From an uncultured Blautia sp. (GTDB lineage Bacteria > Bacillota > Clostridia > Lachnospirales > Lachnospiraceae), in NCBI GenBank assembly GCA_900551075.1, contig URVB01000003.1, positions 1-64,000 of the forward strand: a stretch of 64,000 nt of DNA, given 5' to 3'. Below the pieces are notes generated by a model. That model did not search any database and had not been told where the DNA came from. It saw only the letters and a program-made list of their open reading frames with translations. The position numbers and the translations under genes are program-made. Positions 34,809 to 44,303 of the stretch are shown here, one piece after another (within the stretch, counting starts at the first letter, position 1; the number at the start of each line of letters is the position of its first letter).

Positions 34809-36212
34809 ATGAATGAAAGGGGAATTTTGAAAATGAAAAAAGCGGCAGTATTGTTGATAACGGCTCTCTGTATTTCGATGCTGGGAGGCTGCGGGCTTCT
34901 TCCGTTTAAAGAAGATGCTCCGATGACAAAAAAAGAAGCAAAGGCGGTCACGCCTGCGCCCACACCGGAACCAACACCCACACCGGAACCCATGCCGGAG
35001 CCTGAGGAAGAGACTGCGAACGGGGTACGGACACCATTGGAGCAGGCGAAGCTTTTGGCTGCGCAGTATGATTATGATGGAGCGATCGAGCTTTTGCAGA
35101 GTCAGCCGGATTATGCATCCAACCAGGAAATGACAGCGGCAGTTGAGGAGTTTGAGAGTACAAAGGCAACCTGTGTGGAATATCCGCTGGAGGAGATCAC
35201 TCATGTTTTTTATCATACTCTGGTGAAGGATACTTCTAAGGCCTTTGATGGAGACGATAAGTCAGGCGGCTATAATCAGGTAATGACAACGATTGATGAG
35301 TTTAATAAAATCACACAGATTATGTATGAGAAGGGCTATGTGCTGGTAAGTCCTCATGATATGGCAACGGTCAATGAGGATGGAACCATGAGCCGCGGTA
35401 AGATTATGCTGCCTCCGGGGAAGACGCCTTTTGTGCTGTCTCAGGATGATGTCAGCTATTATCATTATATGGATGGAGATGGATTTGCTTCAAAGCTTGT
35501 GCTGGATGATAATGGAGATGTAAAATGCCAGTATATCGAGGACGATGGAAGTATATCGGTAGGAGATTATGATATGGTTCCTCTGATTGATGCTTTTGTT
35601 AAGGAGCATCCGGATTTTTCCTATCATGGGAGGAAAGGCATTCTTGCCATGACCGGGTATAACGGGGTGTTTGGTTACAGAACGGATATTGCTTATAAGA
35701 CAGGAGAAAATCTTCAGGAAAACCAGCGCCAGTTTTTAGACAGTCATCCGGACTTTGATTATGATCAGGAGGTGCGGCAGGCAACGGATATAGCAAATGC
35801 CATGAAGGAGAACGGCTGGGAATTTGCAAGTCATACCTGGGGCCATAAAAATGCTACGGAGTCGTCAGCAGAAGAGCTTCAGACAGACAATGAAAAATGG
35901 GAGGCTTACGTGGCGCCGATTCTCGGAAAGACGGATATGATCATCTTTGCTTTCGGAGCAGATATCGGTGATTGGCAGGGATATTCTATGGATAATCCGA
36001 AGTTTGCCTACTATAAGAGCAGAGGATACAATTACTACTGTAATGTAGATTCCAACCAGTATTGGGTTCAGATTACGGACCAGTATTTCCGCCAGGGAAG
36101 AAGAAATCTGGATGGCTACCGGATGTATTATAATAAAGAAATGCTCAGCGATCTTTTTGATGTATCGGAGGTATGGGACTCTTCCAGACCAACGCCCGTG
36201 CCCCAGATGTGA
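34809..36212 (+). CDS. Polysaccharide deacetylase-like lipoprotein, copy 2
   Basis: 467 aa (451-455 if the ATG at 34833 is used, which places the lipoprotein signal at the N-terminus). The signal ends in LGGC. A Pro/Thr-rich spacer (APTPEPTPTPEPMPEP) takes the place of copy 1's long basic region. The helical repeat QLLAAQYDYDGAIELLQ-like and NodB motifs SQDDVSYY, SHTWGHKN and RNLDGYRMYY match copy 1 almost block by block. The two genes are a tandem duplication with different membrane anchors. Confidence 0.85.
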   Translation: MNERGILKMKKAAVLLITALCISMLGGCGLLPFKEDAPMTKKEAKAVTPAPTPEPTPTPEPMPEPEEETANGVRTPLEQAKLLAAQYDYDGAIELLQSQPDYASNQEMTAAVEEFESTKATCVEYPLEEITHVFYHTLVKDTSKAFDGDDKSGGYNQVMTTIDEFNKITQIMYEKGYVLVSPHDMATVNEDGTMSRGKIMLPPGKTPFVLSQDDVSYYHYMDGDGFASKLVLDDNGDVKCQYIEDDGSISVGDYDMVPLIDAFVKEHPDFSYHGRKGILAMTGYNGVFGYRTDIAYKTGENLQENQRQFLDSHPDFDYDQEVRQATDIANAMKENGWEFASHTWGHKNATESSAEELQTDNEKWEAYVAPILGKTDMIIFAFGADIGDWQGYSMDNPKFAYYKSRGYNYYCNVDSNQYWVQITDQYFRQGRRNLDGYRMYYNKEMLSDLFDVSEVWDSSRPTPVPQM

Positions 36213-36336
36213 TGATAAGAATTTACAATTCTGAAAAAATGATGAAATGATGTGACAGACTTTCTTTTCGGAGGGAATTGTGATATAAAGCACATAGAGC
36301 CAAGAAGAAAGACTGATGATTTGAAGGGAGTAAAAT

Positions 36337-37677
36337 ATGAAGAAAAAAGCGGTTTTAGCAGTGTTGGCAATGTGTATAACTCTGACAGCATCTGCCTGTA
36401 ACAGTGAAAAAACAGAAAACACGGATGATACCAGGCAGGAGGCGGCAGCGGAGCAGGAAAGCGCCAAAAAAGAAACTGCAAAGAAAGGTTCCTCCGAAAC
36501 CAGACTGGTGTCTGTGGATGATATAGAGAAATATATTACGATTGGGGAATATAAAGGCATTGCCTTGGACAATATGGTTCAGGAAGTTACAGACGAGGAA
36601 ATCGAGGCAGAGATTGAGTACCAGCTTGACGGCAAACGGGAAGAGGTAACAGATGGATCGGTACAGGATGGGGACCTGGTTACCATTAATTTTGTCGGAA
36701 CCAGGGATGGAGAGACCTTTGATGGCGGAACTGCCAATAATTACGACCTTACCATTGGAGAAGGCGGCATGATCGATGGTTTTGAGGATGGCATCATTGG
36801 TATGAAGAAGGGGGAGACAAAGGAGCTGAATCTGACCTTCCCGGAGGACTACGGAGTAGATGAGCTGGATGGCCAGCCTGTTGTATTTAAGATTACTCTG
36901 CAGACCATACGCCGTGCGCCGGAGCTTACAGATGAGTGGGTTTCTAAGAATATGGATGCGGCGAATGTTGAGGAATACCGGGCAAATGTCAGGAAGCAGT
37001 TGGAGGAGGATGCAAAGGTATATGCTAAGAGTGAACTTTATGCCACAGGCTGGGCTGCGGTTCTGGAAAATTCAGAGATGATCGAATATCCGCAGGAGGA
37101 TGTGGACAATGCAATGTCAGAATTTCGGAAGCTCAATGAAGAGTATGCGGCACAGGCTGATATGACAATAGAAGAATTTATTGAGGCGCAGGGTTTTACA
37201 GAGGATACCTTTGAGGATGAGAGCCGTCAGTATGCGGAAGGAAAGGTAAAACAGAACCTGATCGTTCAGAGCATTATGGATGCGGAGGGCCTGAGCCTGG
37301 AAGATGAAGAGAGTCTGGCGCTTCAGGAGCAGCTCATCGAAAATTACGGAGCAGAGGACCTTGCTGATCTGATCGATATGTATGGTCAGATTGCCATTGA
37401 TGAGGCAATCGGCCTTATGAGAGTGGAAACATTTATTGTGGACAATGCAAAGATCACTGAGAAGGTGGCAAACGGTGATGTCATAGGAGAGAACGCGGAT
37501 ATAGAAGCTGCTGATGATATGGAAGGCATCGGTGACGGGACGGAAGAAGAAGCAGAAGAGATTCCGGCAGAGGTAGTTGAGGAACCGGAAGAGGCGGTTG
37601 AAGAGCGGGAAGAGACAGATGAAATGCAGGAGGAGGAACCGGAAGTTACAGTGAATGAAAGTGGAGAAGGTGCATAA
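36337..37677 (+). CDS. Extracytoplasmic trigger-factor-like PPIase lipoprotein
   Basis: 446 aa. A lipoprotein-type signal ends at about Cys21 (TASAC). Residues ~70-190 contain an FKBP-type domain like that of trigger factor (GDLVTINFVGTRDGETFDGG, IGMKKGETKELNLTFPEDYG). Residues ~190-375 match the trigger-factor C-terminal arm (WVSKNMDAANVEEYRANVRKQ). The N-terminal ribosome-binding domain is absent, which fits an exported foldase. The last ~60 residues are almost entirely Glu/Asp/Val/Ala. It would fold secreted proteins at the outer face of the membrane. The stop overlaps the nagA start. Confidence 0.88.
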   Translation: MKKKAVLAVLAMCITLTASACNSEKTENTDDTRQEAAAEQESAKKETAKKGSSETRLVSVDDIEKYITIGEYKGIALDNMVQEVTDEEIEAEIEYQLDGKREEVTDGSVQDGDLVTINFVGTRDGETFDGGTANNYDLTIGEGGMIDGFEDGIIGMKKGETKELNLTFPEDYGVDELDGQPVVFKITLQTIRRAPELTDEWVSKNMDAANVEEYRANVRKQLEEDAKVYAKSELYATGWAAVLENSEMIEYPQEDVDNAMSEFRKLNEEYAAQADMTIEEFIEAQGFTEDTFEDESRQYAEGKVKQNLIVQSIMDAEGLSLEDEESLALQEQLIENYGAEDLADLIDMYGQIAIDEAIGLMRVETFIVDNAKITEKVANGDVIGENADIEAADDMEGIGDGTEEEAEEIPAEVVEEPEEAVEEREETDEMQEEEPEVTVNESGEGA

Positions 37678-38780
37678 TGATCATAAAAAACGGAGCAGTT
37701 TTTCAGGAGGACGGAACCTTCCGGATAAAAGATGTTTATGTGGAAGGACATAAAATCGTGGCATCAAAGGAGGCAGTGAAGGATAAGACGGTTGTGGATG
37801 CAGGCGGTCTTCTGGTTCTGCCGGGGCTTGTGGATATTCACAGTCATGGGGCCTATGGACATGATTTTTCCGATGGGGATGCCCAGGGACTGAAGAAGAT
37901 ACTGCAGTATGAAAAAAACTGCGGTATTACCTCCTACTGTCCCACTTCCATGACACTTTCCCAAGAACGCCTGAAGGAGATTTTTGCAGCTCTGAAGGAT
38001 GCAGCGGATACGGAGGATGGAGCAGTCATCCGGGGAATCAACATGGAGGGCCCGTTTTTGGACGTGAAAAAGAAGGGGGCTCATGCAGAAGCTTTTATCC
38101 AAAGGCCTGAAGTGGGATTTTTTCGGGAGTTGAATGCTTCCTGCGGAAATATGGTCAGGCTTTTAACACTTGCGCCGAATGTGGATGGAGCTATGGAATT
38201 CATAGATGAAGTACATGAAGAGGTCTGTATTTCTCTGGGACATACAGGTGCAGATTATGAAACTGCAAAAGAGGCAATGCAGAGAGGTGCACACCATGTG
38301 ACGCATCTTTATAATGCGATGATGCCGCTGGCACACAGAGACCCCGGTCTGATCGGGGCGGCACTTGATGACGCAGAGTGTATGGTGGAATTGATCAGTG
38401 ACGGACTGCATATCCATCCCTGCGTGGTACGTGCCACGTTTAGGATGTTTGGAAGTGAAAGAGTCATCCTGATCAGTGATTCTATGATGGCTACAGGTAT
38501 GGAAAACGGTACTTATGAGCTGGGCGGACAGGAGGTGAGGGTCCGGGACAGAAAGGCAGTACTGAAGGATGGGACAATTGCAGGTTCCGCGACGAATCTT
38601 TACGATTGTATGCGTAAGGCGGTTTCCTTTGGAGTCCCGCTTTCAGAGGCAGTATTTGCGGCAACCAGGAATCCTGCAAAAAGTATCGGCATTTATGACA
38701 CGGTTGGCTCTCTGGCTGTCGGGAAGGAAGCAGACATTCTTCTGGTAACGGAGGCCCTGGAATTAAAACAGGTTCTTTGA
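37677..38780 (+). CDS. nagA: N-acetylglucosamine-6-phosphate deacetylase
   Basis: 367 aa amidohydrolase. Metal and catalytic motifs are intact: DIHSHGAYGHDF near residue 54, NMEGPF near 122 with the metal-binding Glu, SLGHTGADY and HVTHLYNAM, and ISDSMMATGM with the catalytic Asp. It removes acetate from GlcNAc-6-phosphate to feed aminosugar catabolism. The start overlaps the stop of the trigger-factor-like gene (TAATGA), an unusual pairing. No nagB is seen in the window. Confidence 0.94.
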   Translation: MIIKNGAVFQEDGTFRIKDVYVEGHKIVASKEAVKDKTVVDAGGLLVLPGLVDIHSHGAYGHDFSDGDAQGLKKILQYEKNCGITSYCPTSMTLSQERLKEIFAALKDAADTEDGAVIRGINMEGPFLDVKKKGAHAEAFIQRPEVGFFRELNASCGNMVRLLTLAPNVDGAMEFIDEVHEEVCISLGHTGADYETAKEAMQRGAHHVTHLYNAMMPLAHRDPGLIGAALDDAECMVELISDGLHIHPCVVRATFRMFGSERVILISDSMMATGMENGTYELGGQEVRVRDRKAVLKDGTIAGSATNLYDCMRKAVSFGVPLSEAVFAATRNPAKSIGIYDTVGSLAVGKEADILLVTEALELKQVL

Positions 38781-38799
38781 TTTTTTCGTCGGAATGCCA

Positions 38800-38828
38800 T
38801 TGTATTTCCAGAACAAATGATGTATGAT
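38800..38828 (+). promoter_or_regulatory. Sigma-A-type promoter before the deacetylase at 38882
   Basis: TTGTAT at 38800-38805 and TATGAT at 38823-38828 are separated by exactly 17 bp. The position, about 54 bp before the start codon, is suitable. Confidence 0.55.
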
Positions 38829-38881
38829 TATTTTTGAACAGAGATAAATTTTTTGGTGTATAAACAGAGCGGGGATACGGA

Positions 38882-40174
38882 ATGGATAAAAAGGTTTTGC
38901 GCGAGAGGATGCTCAGGAAGCAGCGTCAGATGCGAAGGCGTAAAATGATGCGCCTTGCTACCTATGTAGCGGCGGTGTTGCTTGTGCTGGTTTTTATTAT
39001 TCGGGGGATCATTCTTCCGATCGTACATAAGATCGGCGGCAAAGAGCCGGCGGAAACGGTTGAGGTGCAGGCTCAGACTGCGGCGGCAGATCCGGATGCA
39101 GCAGTGCGGCAGCCTCTGAAGGGACAGGGAGATTTGACAAAGGCTTCCGAAATGACTCCTGGCTGGCATGAGGATGAGAACGGAAGGTGGTACCAGAATT
39201 CTGATGGAACGTATTATTCCGGAGGTTTTCAGGAAATCGACGGTGTTACATATTCTTTTAATGGCAATGGCTACATACAGACCGGCTGGGTGAGCAAGGG
39301 TGTGCAGGACCTTTTTTTCAATGATGATGGTTCTTATAATCCGGAGAAGAAGCGTCCGATGCTGGCCTTGACTTATGATGATGGCCCTGGTGAGTATACA
39401 CAGCGGCTTTTGGATTGTCTGGAAGAAAATAATGCACATGCAACCTTCTTTATGCTGGGGCAGAATGTAGAGGCTTTTCCGGAGGCACCGAAGCGGATGC
39501 TGGAGATTGGCTGTGAAGTAGGAACGCATTCCTGGGATCACGAGAATTTATATAATCTGAGTATGGAGCAGGTGGCAAAGGAATTTACGGATACGGATAA
39601 TGCTTTGATCAAGGCATGCGGACAGGCTGCCACGGTAGCCCGTGCACCGTACGGCAACTGGTCGCAGGATATTATTGATACAGTTGGCAAACCATTTTTT
39701 ATGTGGTCTTTGGATTCCCTTGACTGGTCCTATAAGGATGTGAATCTGGACTATAATGAGATTATGAACGGCGATCTTACCGATGGTTCTATCATTCTGA
39801 TGCATGATATTCATGAACCCTCTGTACAGGCATCATTAAAAATCATTCCTGACCTGATTGCCAAAGGCTATAAGCTTGTGACAGTCAGTGAGCTTGCCGA
39901 AGCGAAGGGCGTAGCATTGCAGAATGCTTCTTACAGTGATTTTTGGGACAGCTCTCTGTCAGCAGGGCTTGTTGCCGGATATCATGGACAAACGACTGAT
40001 TCCGGCAGCAATGAGGGTACGCCGCAGGAAGGAAGTTCCGACGAGGAAGTCTACAGCGATGGCCTGGAAGACGGGGATGCTTACAGCGACGGCGAAGAGG
40101 ATGATGAGGACCCGTACGGCGATGGTTCAGATTATGATGACGGTGAGGTTTACAGCGATGGAGAGGAATATTAG
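38882..40174 (+). CDS. Cell-wall polysaccharide deacetylase with binding repeats
   Basis: 430 aa. A basic N-terminus with one membrane helix (about 22-45) is followed by choline/glucan-binding-like repeats (GWHEDENGRWYQNSDGTYYSG; SFNGNGYIQTGWV). The NodB domain (about 155-340) is complete: ALTYDDGPGEYTQ, ATFFMLGQN, GTHSWDHENL with the HxxxH motif, RAPYGNW, and MHDIHE. It likely N-deacetylates peptidoglycan or a related polymer. The C-terminal ~60 residues are a repetitive acidic tail with repeated YSDG and EDGD units. Confidence 0.9.
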   Translation: MDKKVLRERMLRKQRQMRRRKMMRLATYVAAVLLVLVFIIRGIILPIVHKIGGKEPAETVEVQAQTAAADPDAAVRQPLKGQGDLTKASEMTPGWHEDENGRWYQNSDGTYYSGGFQEIDGVTYSFNGNGYIQTGWVSKGVQDLFFNDDGSYNPEKKRPMLALTYDDGPGEYTQRLLDCLEENNAHATFFMLGQNVEAFPEAPKRMLEIGCEVGTHSWDHENLYNLSMEQVAKEFTDTDNALIKACGQAATVARAPYGNWSQDIIDTVGKPFFMWSLDSLDWSYKDVNLDYNEIMNGDLTDGSIILMHDIHEPSVQASLKIIPDLIAKGYKLVTVSELAEAKGVALQNASYSDFWDSSLSAGLVAGYHGQTTDSGSNEGTPQEGSSDEEVYSDGLEDGDAYSDGEEDDEDPYGDGSDYDDGEVYSDGEEY

Positions 40175-40257
40175 CCTCCTGTCATGCCTGATCAGACATG
40201 CTGCAGCAGGCGCATTGAATGAAATATGGCAAGAGAAACATACATAAAAATAAACGG

Positions 40258-40305
40258 GAGGACAGCTACAGAAAAATGACTGAAGGAGCTGTCCTCTTTT
40301 GTTTT
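40258..40305 (+). terminator. Terminator after the deacetylase
   Basis: GAGGACAGCT at 40258-40267 pairs exactly with AGCTGTCCTC at 40287-40296, followed by TTTTGTTTT. Confidence 0.9.
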
Positions 40306-40309
40306 ACAG

Positions 40310-40350
40310 CGTCAATTTTAATTGACGGAGATTATGTCCATTGGTATAAT
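40310..40350 (+). promoter_or_regulatory. Promoter with overlapping palindromic operator
   Basis: CGTCAATT-TT-AATTGACG (40310-40327) is a perfect palindrome whose right arm includes the -35 box TTGACG (40322-40327). A 17-bp spacer leads to a consensus TATAAT at 40345-40350. A repressor on the palindrome would block RNA polymerase. It controls the amylase-family gene at 40423 and possibly glgB. Confidence 0.8.
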
Positions 40351-40422
40351 AAAAATAGAATGACTGGGAGTCAGTTACTTATAGCAGGCTGATTTTCAGA
40401 CTTAAATCGGGAGGGCATCGTA

Positions 40423-41775
40423 GTGGGCAGATGGTTTGAAGAAGCAGTGTTTTATCATATGTATCCGATAGGCATGACAGGAGCACCGAGAAGAAATGAG
40501 CAGACGGAAGTGACACACCGGTTTGACCAGTTGCTTAAATGGCTTCCTCATGTACAGGATATTGGATGTACGGCGATTTATATAGGACCTTTATTTGAGT
40601 CTACCTCTCATGGATATGATACCAGAGACTACAAGCTGGTAGACAGAAGGCTTGGTGATAATGAAGATTTTAAGCGTTTTGTACAGAAGGCGCATGAACT
40701 GGAGATAAAGGTTGTGGTGGATGGTGTATTCAACCACACCGGAAGAGAATTTTTTGCATTTCAGGATATACAGAAAAACAGGGAAAATTCCCCTTATTGT
40801 TCCTGGTATAAGGGCATTCATTTTGGCTGGAATTCACCGTATAATGATGGGTTCGGATATGAGGCATGGAGAAACTGTTTTGAGCTTGCCAATCTGAATC
40901 TTTGGGAGCCGCAGGTACGCAGCTACCTGTTGGATGTAATTGGTTTTTGGATTGATGAATTTGATATTGATGGAATACGTCTGGATTGTGCGGATTGTCT
41001 GGAATTTTCCTTTATGGAGGATATGCGGAGATTTACCAATGACAAAAAACCGGATTTTTGGCTGATGGGAGAGGTAATCCATGGGGATTACAGTCGTTAT
41101 GCAGGGCCGCACATGTTGGATTCTGTGACGAATTATGAGCTTCATAAGGGTTTATATTCCGGTCATAATGATCATAATTATTTTGAGATCGCACATACCA
41201 TACGAAGAGAGTTTGACCAGAACGGTGGTATTTACAGAGGTATGAAGCTGTATTCTTTTGTCGACAATCATGATGTTGACAGAATCGCTTCGAAGCTCAA
41301 TGTGCCGGGACATATTTATCCGGTTTATACGCTGTTGTATACACTGCCGGGAATTCCATCTGTTTATTATGGCTCAGAGTGGGGAATCCAGGGGCGCAAG
41401 GAAGGCGGTAATGATGATCCGCTCCGTCCGGCCGTAGATTTGGAGGAAGCATTAAAGCATGTACCTGACCCGAAGCTGATGGAGTGGATACGCACGTTAG
41501 GAAAAATTCACAAAGAACAGCCGGCTCTCTCATATGGCACATATCAGGAGCTGCTTTTGACAAACCGGCAGTATGCATTTGCCAGAGTTCTGGGTGAACA
41601 GGGCGTGGTGGTAGCAGTTAATAATGATGACAGGGAAGCAGAGCTTTTCATTAGAGCTCCGTTTGCGGGCAGTACCTGTATAAGCCTGCTCAATGGAGAA
41701 AAGGTGGATGTGCATGACGGTATGATTCCTGTTAAGCTGCAGCCTAATGAGAGTCAGATTTTATCTTTTTCATGA
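40423..41775 (+). CDS. Alpha-amylase-family glycoside hydrolase (GH13)
   Basis: 450 aa from a GTG start with GGGAGGGC upstream. It has no signal peptide, so it acts in the cytoplasm. GH13 motifs: VVVDGVFNHTG (region I), GIRLDCADCLE with the nucleophile Asp (region II), LMGEVIHGDYS with the acid/base Glu (region III), and SFVDNHDVDRI (region IV). It lacks the long N-terminal domain of neopullulanases, so it is a compact type. It probably degrades maltodextrins or cyclodextrins together with the branching enzyme downstream. Confidence 0.9.
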   Translation: MGRWFEEAVFYHMYPIGMTGAPRRNEQTEVTHRFDQLLKWLPHVQDIGCTAIYIGPLFESTSHGYDTRDYKLVDRRLGDNEDFKRFVQKAHELEIKVVVDGVFNHTGREFFAFQDIQKNRENSPYCSWYKGIHFGWNSPYNDGFGYEAWRNCFELANLNLWEPQVRSYLLDVIGFWIDEFDIDGIRLDCADCLEFSFMEDMRRFTNDKKPDFWLMGEVIHGDYSRYAGPHMLDSVTNYELHKGLYSGHNDHNYFEIAHTIRREFDQNGGIYRGMKLYSFVDNHDVDRIASKLNVPGHIYPVYTLLYTLPGIPSVYYGSEWGIQGRKEGGNDDPLRPAVDLEEALKHVPDPKLMEWIRTLGKIHKEQPALSYGTYQELLLTNRQYAFARVLGEQGVVVAVNNDDREAELFIRAPFAGSTCISLLNGEKVDVHDGMIPVKLQPNESQILSFS

Positions 41776-41851
41776 ATGTGATTTCCGTCTGTAAGGCGGC
41801 GGTTCATTATAAAACGGAATTTGAAATAATGTTTTAGGGAGGTACTATTAG

Positions 41852-43738
41852 ATGGGAGAGAAATTACGGTTTACGGATCTGGACCAATATTTGTTTGGGC
41901 AGGGTACCCATTACGATATTTATAAGAAATTGGGTGCCCATCCAACTACGGAAGGCCGCAGGAAGGGTGTGTATTTTGCAGTGTGGGCGCCAAACGCGCA
42001 GTCAGTTTCCGTAATCGGAGAATTTAATGATTGGGATACCAGTGCCGCTCCAATGAAAAAGGCAGGCCCCATAGGGGTTTTTGAAGCTTTTGTTCCGGGT
42101 GCGAAGGCAGGAGATCTGTATAAATTCTATATTAAAGGTATGCACGGTGAGGAGCTGTTCAAGGCGGATCCCTATGCGAATGAGGCGGAGAAACGTCCCG
42201 GTACGGCATCCAGAGTGGCTAACATCGGAGCATATAAATGGAAAGATGCTACATGGATGAAGAACAGGCAGGAGTTTGATGACAAAACAAGTGCCATGTC
42301 CATTTATGAAGTACATCCCGGTTCCTGGATGAAGCATCCCCGGACAGAAGAAAATGAAGAGGGCTTTTATAATTACCGTGAGCTTGCCCCTAAGCTTGCG
42401 AAATATGTAAGGGATATGGGATATACGCATGTAGAGCTTATGGGAATTGCAGAGCACCCCTTTGATGGCTCCTGGGGATATCAGGTAACCGGTTATTATG
42501 CACCGACCTCCCGTTATGGTACTCCGGAGGATTTTAAATATCTGGTTGATTACCTGCATCGTCAGAAAATCGGCGTTATCCTGGATTGGGTACCGGCTCA
42601 TTTCCCCAAGGATGCGCATGGCCTGGCAAACTTTGATGGCACGGCTGTTTATGAGCATGAGGACCCCAGACAGGGAGAGCATCCGGATTGGGGTACGAAG
42701 ATTTATAATTACGGACGTCCGGAGGTTAAGAACTTTTTGATTGCAAATGCGCTTTTCTGGGTAGAAGAGTGCCATGTGGATGGTCTGCGTGTAGATGCGG
42801 TTGCTTCCATGCTCTATCTGGACTACGGCAAGAGTGATGGGCAGTGGGTAGCGAATAAATATGGTGAAAACAAAAATCTGGAAGCGATTGAATTTTTTAA
42901 GCATCTGAATACGGTAGTGCTGGGAAGAAATCACGGAACAGTTATGATTGCCGAGGAATCCACTGCATGGCCATTGGTTACCGGAAAAGCAGAGGACGAC
43001 GGACTTGGATTTTCTCTGAAATGGAATATGGGCTGGATGAATGATTTCCTGGAATATATGAAGCTGGACCCTTACTTCCGTAAGTATAATCACAATAAAA
43101 TGACATTTTCTATGGCATATGCATATAGTGAAAGATATGTATTGGTCCTTTCCCATGACGAAGTCGTCCATCTGAAATGCTCCATGCTGAATAAGATGCC
43201 CGGAGAGCTGGATGATAAATTTAAGAATCTGAAGGCGGCATACGCATTTATGTTCTGTCATCCGGGCAAAAAGCTTCTGTTCATGGGCCAGGAATTCGGA
43301 CAGCTCCGTGAGTGGAGTGAGGAGAGGGAGCTTGACTGGTACCTGCTTGGCGAAGAAAACCATAAAGACCTCCAGAATTTCGTTAAGACCCTGCTTCATA
43401 TTTACCGGAAGTATCCGGCACTGTATGCCGCAGATAATGAGCCGGAAGGTTTTGAGTGGATCAACGCAAATGACGGTGATAGAAGTATTTTCAGTTTTGT
43501 ACGGAAATCTCCGACAAAACGCAACAATATTTTAGTTGTGTGCAATTTTACACCGGTGGAACGTACGGATTACTGTGTAGGCGTGCCGAAGAAAAAGCAG
43601 TATAAGCTGATCATGGATGAAAACGGTATGCTGGAGAAACCAAAGGTATTCAAGGCAGTGAAGCAGGAATGCGATAACCGTGAATTTTCATTTGCATACC
43701 CGCTTCCTGCATATGGAGTAGCTGTTTTTGTGTATTAA
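41852..43738 (+). CDS. glgB: 1,4-alpha-glucan branching enzyme
   Basis: 628 aa. An N-terminal CBM48 domain (YFAVWAPNAQSVSVIGEFNDW, about 30-110) precedes the GH13 catalytic domain. The catalytic blocks are DGLRVDAVASMLY (nucleophile), MIAEESTAWP (acid/base Glu) and LSHDEVVH. It makes alpha-1,6 branches in glycogen. GGGAGG precedes the start. Other glycogen genes (glgA, glgC, glgP) are not in the window. It follows the amylase-like gene by 76 bp. Confidence 0.97.
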   Translation: MGEKLRFTDLDQYLFGQGTHYDIYKKLGAHPTTEGRRKGVYFAVWAPNAQSVSVIGEFNDWDTSAAPMKKAGPIGVFEAFVPGAKAGDLYKFYIKGMHGEELFKADPYANEAEKRPGTASRVANIGAYKWKDATWMKNRQEFDDKTSAMSIYEVHPGSWMKHPRTEENEEGFYNYRELAPKLAKYVRDMGYTHVELMGIAEHPFDGSWGYQVTGYYAPTSRYGTPEDFKYLVDYLHRQKIGVILDWVPAHFPKDAHGLANFDGTAVYEHEDPRQGEHPDWGTKIYNYGRPEVKNFLIANALFWVEECHVDGLRVDAVASMLYLDYGKSDGQWVANKYGENKNLEAIEFFKHLNTVVLGRNHGTVMIAEESTAWPLVTGKAEDDGLGFSLKWNMGWMNDFLEYMKLDPYFRKYNHNKMTFSMAYAYSERYVLVLSHDEVVHLKCSMLNKMPGELDDKFKNLKAAYAFMFCHPGKKLLFMGQEFGQLREWSEERELDWYLLGEENHKDLQNFVKTLLHIYRKYPALYAADNEPEGFEWINANDGDRSIFSFVRKSPTKRNNILVVCNFTPVERTDYCVGVPKKKQYKLIMDENGMLEKPKVFKAVKQECDNREFSFAYPLPAYGVAVFVY

Positions 43739-43786
43739 AGCCTGATTTTTGGCATAAGTCCGTCGGTTTTTTGTGGATAAAAGTCA

Positions 43787-43815
43787 TTGCAATTCAAAAT
43801 AATATGAGGTATACT
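43787..43815 (+). promoter_or_regulatory. Sigma-A-type promoter of the small gene at 43870
   Basis: TTGCAA at 43787-43792, a 17-bp spacer and TATACT at 43810-43815. The start codon lies 55 bp downstream, with AAAGGAG before it. Confidence 0.65.
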
Positions 43816-43869
43816 GTACGCGAAAACAAGGATTTGATAAAGTTTTAGCATGTTGAAAGGAGAATTGAC

Positions 43870-44103
43870 ATGAAGGTATCTAATATTAAAAATGTTGAAA
43901 AGTTTTTTGAAGTTGTTGACAGCTGTGAAGGTAAGGTAGAATTAGTAACAGGCGAAGGAGACAGACTGAACCTGAAATCTAAATTATCCCAGTATGTATC
44001 CCTGGCCAATATCTTTTCCGGCGGAGAGATTCCGGAGCTGGAAATCGTAGCATATGAAAAGGAAGACATCGATAAACTGATGAGCTTCATGATTAACGGC
44101 TGA
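43870..44103 (+). CDS. Small conserved-looking hypothetical protein
   Basis: 77 aa, soluble and acidic, with no signal or membrane segment. It begins MKVSNIKNVEKFFEVVDSCE and ends in DKLMSFMING. It has its own promoter and a good ribosome site (GAAAGGAG), so it is a real gene. I do not recognise a named domain. It lies between glgB and the CobW pair. Confidence 0.75.
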   Translation: MKVSNIKNVEKFFEVVDSCEGKVELVTGEGDRLNLKSKLSQYVSLANIFSGGEIPELEIVAYEKEDIDKLMSFMING

Positions 44104-44123
44104 TTTACACATAGAAGAATGCC

Positions 44124-44166
44124 GGGGACGTGACAATGTTTGTTTATACAAGGAGTCATGTCCCCG
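44124..44166. repeat. Inverted repeat after the small gene
   Basis: GGGGACGTGAC pairs with GTCATGTCCCC (one mismatch). A T-run is lacking, so a classical terminator is uncertain. It could also be a regulator site for the metal-GTPase genes downstream. Confidence 0.45.
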
Positions 44167-44303
44167 TGTCTGTATATAAGGATACAGCAGAACCAGGGGG
44201 TATTTGTACTTCCTGGTCAAATTTGCGTTACCGGAAGGAAAATCCGGGGACACTATAAAAGCATAAGCAGCAGTGCTTAGGATATGGAAAGGAGCATACA
44301 GAA

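Noticed and set aside
42002..43399. 465-codon open frame on the minus strand across glgB
   Set aside because: It is antisense to a well-conserved branching enzyme with all catalytic motifs; its composition is what the complement of that gene gives.
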